From Capitulum mitella (Eukaryota > Arthropoda > Thecostraca > Pollicipedomorpha > Pollicipedidae): a DNA stretch of 64,000 nucleotides. Below, piece by piece: positions 25,440-37,794 of this stretch. A program made the translations under genes and the position numbers. Within the stretch, counting starts at the first letter, position 1, and each line of letters begins with the position of its first letter. Under the pieces are notes generated by a model, which was not told where the DNA came from, made no database searches, and saw only the letters and a list, made by a program, of their open reading frames with translations. The DNA is taken from assembly GCA_030062745.1 (NCBI GenBank), contig CP099839.1, positions 19,654,733 to 19,718,732 on the forward strand, read 5' to 3'.

Positions 25440-25680
25440 AAGGACGACAACAGACATGGCCATGGCGGCGGACGTGGACCAAGGTGATGGCGGCGGGTCC
25501 AGTGGTGGCGACGACGGAAGTCACGGCAGTGGCAACTGCAACGGTGACGGCCGCGGTGTCAGTAGCCGCGGCAGCCCAGGCAGCGACAGCAGTGGCGACA
25601 ATGGTGGTGTAGGTGACGTTTCACTTCTTGCTGACGGCGGAAGCCGACTTTGGTGTACCTGGCCTGGACAATGACGTTGG
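25440..25680. repeat. GGC/GAC-rich low-complexity tract
   Basis: Imperfect trinucleotide-like sequence (GGTGGCGACGACGG, GGCAGTGGCAACTGC). A similar alanine/glycine-encoding tract occurs at 27200-27450, so the two flank the 3' part of and sit within the pseudogene region. The 72-codon frame at 25456 is a product of composition. Confidence 0.45.
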
Positions 25681-25830
25681 AAAGCTTTCCTGTTTAGAGC
25701 GTGGCCATCTGGGTGGTCGGCACCAGTTACGGCGGCCGCTGCCTCTGTCGTCAGTTTCACCTCGCGCTGCGTCGACTGCGTGTGGCAGGGCACGCTGGTG
25801 TTCAGCGGCATTTGTAAACATCTGTCGAGC

Positions 25831-27776
25831 TCAAACTCGTTTATGACCTTTACGTATGGTGGCTCCGCATCGTCTTTCCTCAGCGGCTCGCCTGACGTCG
25901 ACCAGCTCGGTGTACCTCTGCGCGTGAAAGTTGATCTCCAGCGCTTTGAAACTTCGGGTCATCCGCCCCGGCCAACGGCGATGACGGATGGACCTGACCA
26001 GGCTGACCGCCTCGGCCCTGATTGCCCGGTCTGCACCACCTAGCATCGCGAGGACCACGTTCTCGGGGTGCGCCATGAAGGAGTTTCCGACCGTGCTGCA
26101 CTGCACGGTGGCCAGCGGGACGCCGCTGATGTGCTGTCGCTGCCACCGCATCTGGTCGACCAGGTGACCAGGCGCGTTCACAACGTCCTGCTTGTGTTTG
26201 ATGCTTTGATGTCGGTAAATAAGCACAGACCATATATCGAGCTAAGGTATAAAGCGCGTCGGATGGGTGCGGGATAGACACAAAATACTGGAGCAGGCGG
26301 CTCTGAGCTGTGTACCACTTGGCCATGCATAATTTGCCGTGCACATTTTCTGCGACACCGTTTGCGTCGCCGGTGACCACACTCTTCGTGCACTGGTACA
26401 GCAGTTTTATGTCAGAGCTCATGCTGCCCTCTACAGGGTCCGGCAGATCAGGGAAATCATCACATCGCACGTTTGAATGTTTCCACAGGCAGCGTGTGCG
26501 GGCCCCGCGATGCGCTTGCCTATTGGGCCGGAAAAGGTGGTCGGCCCAGCGGTCTGGCCGTCGAGCTGGCGGAAAAGGGCGCGATACGGCCGCTCGCTTG
26601 ATGACAAAGGCACACAACCCTGCTCAGCGGCCGACCGACAGTCTCTTCGAACTAAGTCAACCGTCCGCCCCACCGCTCCACATCCTGGTTGGTGCCATCA
26701 TCGTCAACAAACGCCACTTACCACATCAGCACCACGCTCTCCCATAAAAGCATACAACTTTTGTGACACTGTTTCCCCGGTCTGGATACCATCACAGCTA
26801 AAATGACCTATATGAACATCGCCTGGGTGCATATTCACAGACAAGTTATGCTCGGTAACCTTAACATATTTTTTCGAACCAGCCTCAGACACGATCTCCT
26901 TTTGCGTTTGATCATCGCGGCCATCACAAAATTTAGCACAGTACTGTGAGGCGTCCATACTCACTCCTTTAACCTTCTCTTTCCTGATCTCATCAAGGGC
27001 CCTCTGCAGTTTGGTTTTTGTGACAGCATTCCCCCTACCGCGACCGAGAATGAAGGAAGTATTCTGAACGCCTTTCGACCACCACTGTCGGCGGTATCCA
27101 GATCCTCGGCCACCGCAGCCAATGTCTCACTTTTTTAGGAAGACCGTAGGGCATGACGTAATCGGGGGCAATCCCGTCGCTTTCGCAGCTGTCTGACAGC
27201 TCATGAGACGGAGCAGTGGCGTTTGCCGGGCCGTGGAGGCGGTGGCGGTGACGGCAGCAGCTAGTGCTAGTGGCCGTGGCCGCGGCGGCAGCGGAGGCAC
27301 CAGTGCTGCTGCGTTGGCGGCAGCGGCACGGGCGCCGACGACCGCAGCGCGTGCAGCAGTAGCGTCGGCCGTGACAGTAATGGCAGCGGCGGGCTCTGAC
27401 GTCTTTGGTCTACTCGTAGCACGCGCTCTGTGGTGCTGCTGCTCCCGCTTCTCCTAGCGTACTGTTGTAGCCTGATCTACCGTCCCGACGTACAGGTGCA
27501 GGCCCGCTCCCTGGTTCTTGAGAGACGTCCTGTCATAATGGTGCTCAGGCTGCGCAGTCGGCTTTGAAATGCCAAGAAGTGACGCCATGCGAGTGTCATT
27601 CTGAGTGGCGTCGCGCTGCCGAGGACGATTCCTGTCTCCTTGAGCTTCCATAGCTCGGTGACGGCTTTTCGCACCTTATCGCTTGTTCTCGTCGGAATCG
27701 ATGCCCGGCTCCAAACTTCGATGGCATCACCAGCCACCTTATCCATGTACTTTTTCGCGGAGACATGCCTCGTCAT
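25831..27776 (-). pseudogene. Decayed copy of an uncharacterised repeated arthropod gene family (LDGxTxGPxxFxGPIGK type)
   Basis: Reading the minus strand across three frames recovers a series of blocks in order. These include EVWSRASIPTRTSDKVR (about 27.7 kb); AVTKTKLQRALDEIRKEKVK then MDASQYCAKFCDGRDD (27.03-26.9 kb); a DGTNQDVERWGG-like block and RPLSRVVCLCH (about 26.65 kb); QLDGQTAGPTTFSGPIGK (about 26.55 kb); a PDLPDPV-initiated block with KLCMAKWYTAQSRLLQYFVS (26.45-26.3 kb); and FMAHPENVVLAML (about 26.08 kb). I recall these blocks as a recurrent family of hypothetical, probably transposon-derived proteins in arthropods and cnidarians; I cannot give a firm family name. Frameshifts and stops between blocks show that the copy is dead. 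A GC-rich alanine-coding tract interrupts it at 27.2-27.45 kb. Confidence 0.65.
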
Positions 27777-28212
27777 CGATACCTCGTTCTTGCATGTCTT
27801 CTAGCCTGAGTGTCATGATTCGCCCCACGATATGATCGCAATTTGGAAACTGACTTAAAGGAAGATTGTATGGCTTCACAGCAAAGTGTGCGTGAAGCAG
27901 TCCCATCTTCTTACCAAACGATGCTCATTCCATGTTCAACTCGTATCTGTAGCAAGAGCAGCAGTTATGTACCTACTTTCTACTTTTGACAGCCTTCCCA
28001 GACTATTGGTACCCGTTACAATTTTTCATACGTTTCATGAAGCGAAAATAGTCAACCCATATATTTCACACATTCAACCTTTATTAAGCATTTCTGTATA
28101 CTTATTATTTATTCAAAATTACTTGTAAAAAAATAGAAACGATATTTAGCATTTTTTACTATCATATTATTATCTATAAAATGTTATATTACTTCACGGC
28201 CTTAATTGTATA

Positions 28213-31118
28213 GGGGAAGGTGGGGTAAGACGGACCAGCTAAGGTTTGAAGTCACATTTCTCGCTACCATGCTATCCAACCTCACATTGTTCATAGTCTT
28301 CTGAATGTTGATTCTTTCCTCTTTTGATACGTGGAGACGCTGGATTTGAAATTCAAGAAATTTAGGTGGTGCTTGCTCTTAAAGGGGGACGAGTCAAAAT
28401 CAGCGACAAGAAAAAACGAGGGGTAAGATGGACCACAAGTGGTCGGTCTTACCCCAACAGTGCCTGCTATCCATTTATGTTTGTATAACTTCTATACTCT
28501 TGTAAACCAAAGGAAAAAGAGCGATAAAATAACACAATAAACGTTTATTCTGTACTCAGATATGTGATAGAAAATGAACTAAAAACAAACAAGGTGCGTG
28601 TTAATACTATCGTTTGGTATAAAATGCATGTCAGCTCAGCACTTAGACGCATAGTTCACATGCGAACCACTCATCTTCCTCCCCGATTCCCGCACACATA
28701 TCATGCGCCCATTTCTTGCAAACGCTGCAGCGCACCCATCCCTCCTCTGATACTGAGCGCGTGAAGCTGTCATTGCAGTAAAGACAGAGTGTGTCAGGAT
28801 CTTCATCCTCGTCACTTGATAAGACATGGTCGCGTACTTTAGGCTTACGGTTCGTTTTGGATTTCTTTTCTTTGCTGTGTGCTTTCCTCTTTTTCGTGGG
28901 CGCCTTGGCCTGTTCTTTTTCTTCTTGCAGCATGTTTTTGTACGAAGAGCTTGTTAGCACTGCACATGCTCCCGTTATGCGACGCCTCTTCGTTTTGCCG
29001 TTCTGCGCTTGGCGGCATGCTCTCGGAACCGGGATGATGTGATGAGGTGAGACAGCGAGACCCTCGTGGCTGTTGCTTGGCAAGGGTTCATCTTTACGGG
29101 ATGAGTCTTCTGCCTCAGATGTAGGGAGCTGATGATGCGTCTGCCCTGAGCTGGCTGAAATCGTTGCTGGACTAGCAGCAGGGAGCTGGCTGCGCGGCTG
29201 CCCTGAGCTGGTTGAAGCCGTTGCTGGACCAGCAGCAGGGGCTTGTCTGCGCGGCTGCCCTGAGCTGGTTGAAGCCGTTGATGGACCAGCAGCAGGGGGT
29301 TGGCTGCGCGGCTGCTCTGAACTGGTTAAGGCAGTCGCTGGACCGACGTCCTCATCCAGTCTCTCTGTGACTTCTGCCGCAGCGAAATCTTCCTCCCCGA
29401 AGACGTCACGGTTGCACGGGAAGATGCCAGTCCGGCGGAATGCGTTAATGGCAGTCGTTGGAACTGCAGCCCGGAGATAGGCCTCTCCGAACAACTGGCC
29501 AACCTGGTAAACAGTCACCACTCTGCCGGGGTTATTTCTGAGCCGTTTCTCCACTGCTTGGCCATAGAATGTGTTCAGTGGAAGCATGAAGCCCACATCC
29601 AGAGGCTGCATCTTGTGCGTGCAGTGCGGGGGCAGCACGATCATGGTGCTGGTCATGATCACGTAGTTCGCTCTAGCCAGCTCGATGACATCCAGGTTCT
29701 TCGTGTGGGTCACGTGACCGTCCAGGATCAGGAGCACCGGATCCTCCTCGGAAGGCTTAGCATGGCTTAAGAAATGGCGGAACCACTGGGTAAAAATGTC
29801 GGTCTGCATCCAGCCCGACGGATGGCAGGCGTGTCCGGTTCCAGGTGGACAGCCATCCAGCAATTCAGGTTTCATCCGAACCCGTGGGAAGATCAGAAAC
29901 GGTGGGGTGTAGTTGCCTCCTGCAGCCATACAGACCACGGCCGTTGTGAGGATACCACGCTCCGCTGAGGTCAGGGTGCCGACCTGAGACTTCCCTTTGC
30001 GTGCGAAGACTTTGGTCGACTTTGTCTGGACAGTCGTCAGCCCCGTCTCGTCACAGTTGAAGGTGCGGTGAGCCGGAAACTTTGTTATGTCCATCTCATG
30101 CTCTAGAACATAAAAAAAACTTCCCCACGTTCACTCGATTAAATGCCCTGGCACGGGCTGCCGATGTCGCCTCAGGCACACGAAGCGCCACCTCCGGATG
30201 CCTGCGCTGGAATCCGGCCAACCAGTCTTTTCCGGCGAGACCGCTCTCCTTATTGAAGTTGTGAGTTATGTTATTCTTTTCCGCCATATGAAAGGCCAGG
30301 TATCGCACGTCTTTGGTTGTTAGTCCGAAAAACTTGCTCTCCATCATAAGGATGTGGTTTACCAGCTCCTTCTCCTGAGCTGGGCTAAACACAGTCATCC
30401 TGGAGCCTAACAGCTTATCAGTCCCCTTGGCACATTTGTTTTGATTTTTCACCCTTCGCTTCAGGGTTGTCTTGGGGACGCTGAATGCTCTGGCAGCTTT
30501 CAAAAAACCCATCGATTTTGATTTCACAGCTTCAATGGCTAACGCCATTTTCTCCTCGTCCCAACTTCCACGATCGGTTTTACGCTCGTACTTGCGCGGC
30601 ATCTGCAAAAATATTAAAAAATTAGCTTATTGAAATTTGTAGATACATAGGTACTTTAAACAAGTCACAGTGTTTTAACGAGGTTTTGTATCTGTGGGGT
30701 AAAATGGACCGCCACGGGGTAAGACGGACCACTAGTGGTCCGTCTTACCCAAAACTAAATTTTGGAAACATCATGACGTAGATACTAAATAGCCCAACAT
30801 TGCGAAAACTTGCCTGCCCTAACTTGTGCTTCTATCATTGCTCTTCACAGCAAAATACAAAGAAAAATTAATGATGCAAAAAACGCGTCTAAATTTAATC
30901 ATTCTTAGACCTCTTACCTTAGATCAGCGCGACGAAAAAGACCATTTTACTCAATAACTCAATATCCGAGCGTCCTGGAACCATTAGCCCAAGATGGCGA
31001 CTGGCGCGAAGGAAAACAAAGGTAGTTAGTGTATAGTGTAGCAGATGGCAGCAGCGGTTCAGCCGGGAAGGCTGGTGGTTCGTCTTACCCCAGTGGGCCG
31101 TCTTACCCCACCTTTCCC
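28213..31118 (-). mobile_element. pogo/Tigger-type DNA transposon, nearly intact
   Basis: The terminal inverted repeats read GGGGAAGGTGGGGTAAGACG on the left and GGGAAAGGTGGGGTAAGACG when the right end is read on the minus strand. Each is flanked by TA, the target duplication typical of Tc1/mariner/pogo. Subterminal palindromes made of head-to-head copies of GGGGTAAGACGGACC lie at about 28429-28458 and 30714-30750, and another partial copy at 31078-31092. The body holds one minus-strand transposase gene. On the minus strand an AATAAA signal (about 28549-28544) lies some 95 nt past the stop. Confidence 0.9.
28643..30608 (-). pseudogene. pogo/Tigger-type transposase with C-terminal PHD finger, one frameshift
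   Basis: The gene is read as two frames. The first (30608 to about 30119, start MQMPRKYERKTDRGSW) encodes a Psq/CENP-B-type helix-turn-helix DNA-binding region: EEKMALAIEAVKS with AARAFSVPKTTLKRRV, then AQEKELVNHI and a second HTH ending GLAGKDWLAGFQRRHPEV. The second, continuing to 28643 (483 codons from its first Met), is the DDE endonuclease: FNCDETGLT (first D), LLILDGHVTH (second D), LPPHCTHKMQPLDVGF (third D). It then has four imperfect ~22-residue repeats (ATASTSSGQPRSQ type), a lysine-rich segment and a Cys/His finger (CLYCNDSF, CSVCKKWAHDMC, CELCV). The frames meet at a run of eight T at 30119-30112, where one base fewer would join them. There is otherwise no internal stop. The break may be recent decay, an assembly error or slippage. 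Pogo-like transposases with such a C-terminal finger are known in animals. Confidence 0.85.
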
Positions 31119-31229
31119 TACCACGACTCTGTCTAGCCCATTAGCAAACACTGCGGATAATCGCTCTGTTTCAGTCCATCGATAGTCCACGGTCCATTGA
31201 TAGTCATCGAGGGTTGCCAACACGTCTGC

Positions 31230-31654
31230 TGGCAGAGAAATCCATTCTCGCCCTCATCACAGCTACGATTTTCACAACCAGTGCCACTGTGGCAACGGCC
31301 CGCCGCCAAGGAACACTAGCGCCACCTGTTGGTGGGAGGATGAACTACTCCGGAGGGACAATTTTCAGACTGACATTGCGACCTAACGAATGGAGAGGGA
31401 GAATTCATGTTAACACCAACGTGTTGATAAAGCATTGGCATATCCATTCAATGCTAACTTTTTCCTTTCCTTCTATAGCGTGTGCCAGAGCCAGCCAGAC
31501 ATGCAAAAATGATCGAAATGAAAAAGAAATCTTTAAACGGTCGGTGTGGCCATATCTTTTTCGAAAATCGTAAACCTGAGACCATATTCGGAATAAGGGC
31601 TGAAAACACGCCAAAAACACCTAAGGCAGGATTAAAACACGATTCACCCTTATG

Positions 31655-31738
<84 letters not shown>
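31230..31738 (-). mobile_element. Interspersed repeat with (TA)n end, copy B (inverted)
   Basis: This is the reverse-orientation copy of the repeat at 23377-23870: GATTTTCACAACC, GTTAACACCAACGTGTTGAT and TTTTTCGAAAATCGTAAA, then (TA)n at 31660-31734. It lies about 110 bp beyond the end of the pogo element. Confidence 0.65.
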
Positions 31739-31739
<1 letters not shown>

Positions 31740-33156
31740 TTATGTGTGTGTGTGTGCTAACAGAAAATGCGACATTTCGCCAGCCTGTTTCCCCGAAACC
31801 CACTTGTTTTGCTCACTCGGCGTGACCTGCTTCATAATGTCATTCCCGTTAATAACCAACCGACACAGGAGCTTAACAAACAGGGACCATTTCAGAGTAT
31901 GCCTCGCCCCAACTCCTCTTCGACGTCCGTTCAAAATGCAATGGCCTCTATCCGTTATCACTATCATCTGTACGTCTGCTTTGGTTTGGTCCTGTTCTGT
32001 ATTGTTTGGAACAACATTTTGGTCATTTAGCGCGACATATAGATATGCCCTTCGAACATCCGCCACTCTTTATAATGGTTTGAGGAAACGCCATGAAGGC
32101 CAGATGGCTGAAATAAGGAAAGCATGCGGACTATTTGGTTATGCATGCATTACTCCCTAATGTAATTCAGACAAACACCCAGTCGTGAACACTCGCTGCA
32201 GTTTCTCTTTCAAACTGCTGTCATCAGTTTTAACATCACACAACTGTGGACCAGAAGTTTTCCTGGGTCTGAGCCAGGCTGAGCCAATAGCCCGTCTAAA
32301 GCAGCACGGTGCGTCCCTCCCAAAAAGCGGAAAACAACTGAACCCACCGAAAATCAAGATATTGTTCCATACCAGAGACTCACTCTTTTGTAATCATTTA
32401 AGAACTTCACCCGTGGTACGATCCCTTCCAATATCCTCTTCTCAATAGATTTGCTTACATCCATTATCTTAACGGCAAAAAATGTCGCAGGTGTTGCACA
32501 ATTCATATCCATTGGTGAACCGTTCTCAGCAAAACTGCATCCTTGCTCAGGCGCTGTAGCAGAATTCTGTCCGTGCGAAAGCTCGACTAGTGACGAGTGA
32601 CAAACTCGCTCATGCCAGCCTTTCGAGCCAAAGAAAGAGAAAATCTTCTAAGTCCAGTTTCTAGTCATTTCACTATCATTTGCCAGACACCCACACCAGC
32701 AACCACACTACACGAAGACCCTTACACTCTGCGTTCAAAATCGCGAGAGCAAACACGACGACGAGCGGCTCGCCTTTTATAGTCCCTACAAACGGAAACG
32801 ATACGGGCCAGGAGGCACAAAAATTACGTGATCTGAACTAATAAGAGACGGCTGCATAATCGAATAAGGGGCGTAAACCGGTGGCGTGAGAAACGTTGAA
32901 CCAGTCAAAAAGGGATGAACCGCCTTGTGATTCTGAGACTCACAGGATGTGGAGTTGTACTGCTGCCGCTTAGGATGACTTTTTCGCGGGAAGTATCGAA
33001 TCACACTAAGAGCAAAGAATGTCAATAACCTTTTTGTCAGAAGTGGCACGGCCTCGGGCGTCGAAGTTGGCCTTGAGACTTAAGGGCTGGAGATGTTTAG
33101 TACTGGAGGTATTGTTAGTAAATCTTGAGCATAAAAGTCCCCGGAAACAAAAGCAT
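31740..33156. other. Unassigned stretch
   Basis: No recognisable gene. A GT tract (31740-31756) adjoins the TA tract. The 138-codon plus-strand frame from 31744 starts inside the microsatellite and has no family resemblance. Confidence 0.35.
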
Positions 33157-33173
33157 TTATATATATATATATA

Positions 33174-33229
<56 letters not shown>
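33157..33229. repeat. (TA)n microsatellite
   Basis: About 70 bp of TA dinucleotides with one AATT interruption. Confidence 0.9.
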
Positions 33230-33232
<3 letters not shown>

Positions 33233-33515
33233 CATCCGACAGAGCTAGGTGAATGACTGCCTTCAGTTTTAAATCTTTAGCCATGAAGTGAACTTTGTTA
33301 CAGAAGGCATTTCATGTGAGATCGACCAGGGAGTAACACACCAATCTCAAATTATGGTGGAAGTTTAACGGGGGGGGGGGTAATCTGTGACTGAGATGTC
33401 GGATTTTGACTTCTCAACTCCGTCTGATGATCGGTTTTTGCGCTAGAGCAATGTGAATTTTTTTTAATTTCATTAGTTTTGGCCAAACCTTTTGTAAGGT
33501 AAGGTTATTATTTAA

Positions 33516-34707
33516 CCCTACTCCCAGAGGGCTAGACGGTATGGTCGATTCTCGGCAAGGGGGGTGGCGGGTTCGGTACCCCGTGAGATCTCGAGAACTA
33601 CGCATCCAATTTCATCGCAACAAACGGCAATCGATTTGCCATGATGTGAACTACATTTTTATAAAAAGAAATTTTCAAAGTTCTGAAAAATGTGGATACA
33701 GGGGGGCAAAAATGTCAAAATTGGGGCATTTTTGGACTTCTTATAACTCCGTCGTTTATGGACCGATTTCGATGAAACTGGCATGAATCGAGAGATTATG
33801 GATACGACGTTTACCATTGGTACACACATCTGAAATTTTGGCAAAATTCATGGGCGTTCACAGGGTTTCAAAAATAGGATTGGTTCCTTTAACAACTGAA
33901 TGAACAAAAAAGGCCAAAACGCTTTTTTGGCTTCTGCTAGTCATGTTATGCTAAAGAAGTACAAATCGCAGTACAATTTTCGTATAATGTTAGCATAGGC
34001 TGTGCCAAGGACATGAAAAACGGGGAACTGTCATGGTCAAACGTTCTTTAGATCAACTTGTGACCTTTGACCTTCAGTGACCTTGGGGTCACTTGTAATG
34101 ACTTCGTGTTCATTTAATATTGTCTGTAAACGTTTTCAATCATTTTAATTCACTCTATTTAAAAAATTGTATTTTATGGCTATTGCGATATAGGGTACGC
34201 GCACTGACATTTTAGGTCATAGCTCCGTGACCCGACCTGATATCAAGCTGAAACTTGACACACAAGTAGAGGGCATTTTTACGCCATATGTATTCCGGGT
34301 TTGGTATTTGAAAAAACAGCGCAAAAATTACTGCAAAAAACAAATTTTGACTTTTGACCTTGACCTGACGTTGTAAAGTGACCTCAGACAAACAAAATTA
34401 TATCTGCACATTACCTAACTATTTTGCTATTTATCCATATAAAGTTTCAAGTTCTATCTTAAAAAGGCTGTTTTTGGCAGACATTTTTCTTTTACCCTCA
34501 ACATGGCCAAAATGGTCTGAGATGCCTCCCAAAAACGTTGCCTGGCTCCGCCCCTGAACAAGATAGAATTTTGAAATTTTGTCACAGCACGTAGAAAGAA
34601 TAGCTAGGAAAAGTCACCAAGTTTCGTGAAGCTACGTCAAAAAGCCTGGAATCGGCAAGCAAAAAACACGAGGGGGGTCGAATCCAGCCCCCCTGCCGGG
34701 AATATGG
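33516..34707 (+). mobile_element. TTAA element family 2, copy A (1192 bp)
   Basis: TTAA lies at 33512-33515 and 34708-34711. The ends are an imperfect inverted repeat: CCCTACTCCCAGAGGG on the left, and CCATATTCCCGGCAGGG when the right end is read on the minus strand. Subterminal G/C hairpins are present, for example GAGGGGGGTCGAATCCAGCC followed by CCCC near 34673-34692. It matches the inverted copy at 38433-39637 over its full length. Near 34064-34090 are adjacent TGACCTTTGACCT and TGACCTTGGGGTCA motifs. No coding capacity was seen. Confidence 0.85.
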
Positions 34708-34711
34708 TTAA

Positions 34712-35999
34712 GTAACCGATGATCACATTTTCAAAAGATGAAAATCGTTATGATGAGGACGAAATGCTGCGATGTTTCGCTATTACCATTTAGCACATCC
34801 CATTAGCTATTAGCACATCCAAATTTCTTTTGGTTTTTATGTGACACTGAAACCTATTTTTAAGGCCAAATTTTAAAGGTATGGCAGGTGATTCCGATCC
34901 AAACTGTGAGCAGGTAAAATGTTTTCCAAAAAGTTTTGAATCTTTTTAAATCGAGAAAATTTCATGTTTTCCGAATGACAATGGGATTTTGTAATTAATT
35001 TGTTTTGCATCATGTTAAGTCTACTTTTATGGTTCCATCCAAAGGCGTTTTTTTCCTATGATTATGGCTCCGAAGTTGAAACAAACGGGTTTTCAGACGC
35101 CCCCTGGTACGGGAAAGGTGGATCTGATGCTAGTAGTGGGGCTGGTGAAAAGAAGCCCAAAATGTTCCCAACTGGCCCAATCAACAATCCTTACAAATCT
35201 CGTACCTCAAACATCTAACCTCTCAAACCTCTTAAACCTCACATTGTGGAACTTGGCCCCCAATACTTCATCAGTCCGCAATGATAAGAGCTTAACATTC
35301 GCCGGGCGAGGGGGTGAATGCCACCCACAAACTTTGCTTCCGAGACCACGGCAAACGGCAAGCGACAGCGCCGTGGAATTTGGCATAGCTGACGACACAC
35401 TCATTACGCATGTTTAAAAAAGAGTGACCCCGTCTTACCTCAGAGCACCGAGCTATGACGTTCTTATAAAAAGCTTGCAGAGCAATTTTTGCTCTAAATG
35501 TCGGTTTTTTGCCGTTTTAGGGCAAAAGACATGCATAAACGGCAGATGACGGGCATGAAATCGGTTCAGAATCGTAGTCCACATGAGAGTAAATCACTAT
35601 AGAGTAAGTCACTCAATGACCTTTTCAAGGGCAAACGAGGACAATGACCTTAGATGACCTTTTTTGGTCTTGGAACGTTTCTGTGCATTTTTTTCCTGGC
35701 GGGACGATTTTAGGTCTAATTGGCCCTAAACGTGTCGTTTTTAAGTGAGAAAAGTCGATTTATAGCTCCCAAGCACACAGTTTCACCTGGCGTAGGAGGT
35801 CATTGGCTGGCCTGGCGGGGTCGACACGGTTACAGTCGGATTCCTTGGGCATACGGCTATCGATTTCTTCTTGTCCCGAGGCGCTAGTTCAATTTGGGGC
35901 CAAATTGCAGGAGGGTGCCTACCCCCTCCCGTCATCGGTGCGAGTGACAATCGTTCCCGTCTGGCGAGGGTTGAACAAGCGTACGCATTAGTGCTGTGA
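34712..35999. other. Mixed stretch with a diverged TTAA-type relic
   Basis: The stretch 35540-35790 (CAATGACCTTAGATGACCTT, then GGAACGTTTCTGTGCATTTT) resembles the AGGTCA-rich part of the element starting at 46074 and may be an old relative. A frame at 35058-35417 has no recognisable domain. Confidence 0.35.
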
Positions 36000-36190
36000 G
36001 ACGGTGAGACTGTGCCGTCTCAGGACCTCCGACAGTCAAGACCCCTGAAAATCCCAGGGTCTTTGATCATCCCGGGTCCCTGACCCTCTCGCGGTCCCTG
36101 TTTTCTCAGGACCTCTGACCATCCTAGAGCACCTGACCATCTCGGCGCCCTGGCGACCTCAGGGCCCCCGGTTGACCTCCAGGATGGGAC
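36000..36190. repeat. Diverged ~20-bp tandem array (3)
   Basis: Units close to GGTCCCTGACCATCTCAG recur about nine times (e.g. GGGTCCCTGACCCTCTCGC, GGACCTCTGACCATCCTAG). The word structure is similar to the arrays at 1.1-2.15 kb and 56.1-57.5 kb. Confidence 0.6.
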
Positions 36191-36194
36191 GGTC

Positions 36195-36995
36195 TCTCCC
36201 GTTGCCCTCCCTTGGCCACGTCACTGGTAAAGCAGCGAAAGGAAGCATTATCAACACGTCTTCTTTAGAAGGTGGGACAGTGATTAAAAACAGATGGAGC
36301 AAGGAACTTGAACTTGTCCGATTCCGCAACTACGTATGTTGAACATATTGTAATGAGACGCTCTATTGTTTTTCCCCTGTAATCGATTGGTTTCGCCATA
36401 ATTTTTCCCAAACCGCGAGATTCTTGTTAAAATGCCTACACCTCTTAAGGCCGGTAGTGGCATGTGGGAGCGAAGTTCAGATATCTCGCCAGATGATTGC
36501 TGCAGGCGGCCAATCGCTGACACTGGCCTGAATGGCCGAAGGACTCCGATAAACTGCTCGCACGGGGCAATGCAGTTCCAAGGAAGTAGCATGCACAGCA
36601 GAAAGCGGCGAAAATTTCCAGAAATTAATAGTGACTGTCATTTTTAAACTCAGTCTTTCCATGCAATAATGAAGTGGTGATCTTAATTTGTCAGGATGGG
36701 GACGCATTTACGGATTCCCCATTTACGCAGTGGCTCGGCGTTCACCCGTTCATGATAGCGGGTGTGGCGCCAGCGATGCGTGCCGGCGATGAGCACATAG
36801 CATCGTTACGGGGCGTGCGGCTTGCAAGGTGTTGTGTGTGCCACTGCGGATCCAAAGTAAGTGGCGATGAGTCACGTTCAGTCACAACACCCATATCCAG
36901 GAGTTCTACGTACAGACTTGACAGTCGAAGGGGACACCTCTTCATGAAAAAGTAGGCCTTGGCGAGCCGGCGATGTCCCCTCCACTATTGCTCTG
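36195..36995. other. Unassigned stretch
   Basis: No recognisable gene. If the candidate exon at 37003-37070 is real, this would be its first intron. Confidence 0.3.
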
Positions 36996-37002
36996 TACTC
37001 AC

Positions 37003-37070
37003 GGTTGAGAGGCGCGCAGGCCTCGGCCGGGCCGGCAGAAGATGGTCCGGTGTTGGTGCGTCCACTTCAT
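37003..37070 (-). CDS. Candidate first coding exon in a CpG island
   Basis: In a GC-rich island (about 36990-37260) the minus strand has GAGCACCATGA, a good start context, followed by 22 codons (MKWTHQHRTIFCRPGRGLRA, then SQ) and a strong donor, CAACC|GTGAGTAC. The upstream side contains CpG-dense sequence and a CACGTG E-box near 37211. I found no matching downstream exon and do not recognise the peptide, so this remains a splice- and context-based guess. Confidence 0.3.
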
Positions 37071-37794
37071 GGTGCTCAGCTGCGCCGCGGGCAGCCGGAG
37101 CGGGCAGGGAGAAGTCCCCTGAACCTCGGCCCGGCCGGCCTCGGCGGGGACCGGTGTCGGTGCAGCGCTGGCCGTCACTACGTCACGGGTCTACTGGGGC
37201 CCGTCCCCGGCACGTGACACGGCCCAGCGCCGAGTCGCACGTCCTAACGCCGCCGCCACCAATCAATGTGTCAGTTCGCGCCAAAATAGAGCGGTGGCGT
37301 GTCGACAGGTGCCGAGTGAGCCCGGGAGGTCGCGTAAACAGAGCAAAAACTGCCTTCTTGAACAGGGTTGCGAGACTCGGCGAACCTTTGCGAACCTAGT
37401 GACATTCTCGGGCATGGAACACGACAGTTTCGTATGGAGATACCGGCTTTCGTCATGCATGTATTTTCTCAAGTCTCAGTGAGAGGATGGTTGAAAGGGA
37501 AGCATGCAGGGCGTAGATCGCCTCCTGGCGGAGCGCGAAATAAGGCAAGCCCGGCGTCTGGCACAGGAGTGCGCACCAGGAGAGGGGGGCGAAGACGATG
37601 CGTGGTTTGACGGAGCAGGCTGACCCGGACTCTGACAGCTCCAGGGAGCCCAGCCCACGGTGTGCGACGCCATCAGCGAACGGCTGCGAAGGCCACAACC
37701 AGCCCACGACCTTAAGTGGGCTGGTTCGCATGCGCCGCCGCCAGGCGGCGGCGCATGCGAACAGTGATGAAGATGAGGACTCACAAAAATAGGC

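Noticed and set aside
31744-32160. 138-codon plus-strand frame
   Set aside because: Begins inside a GT/TA microsatellite and lacks recognisable motifs.
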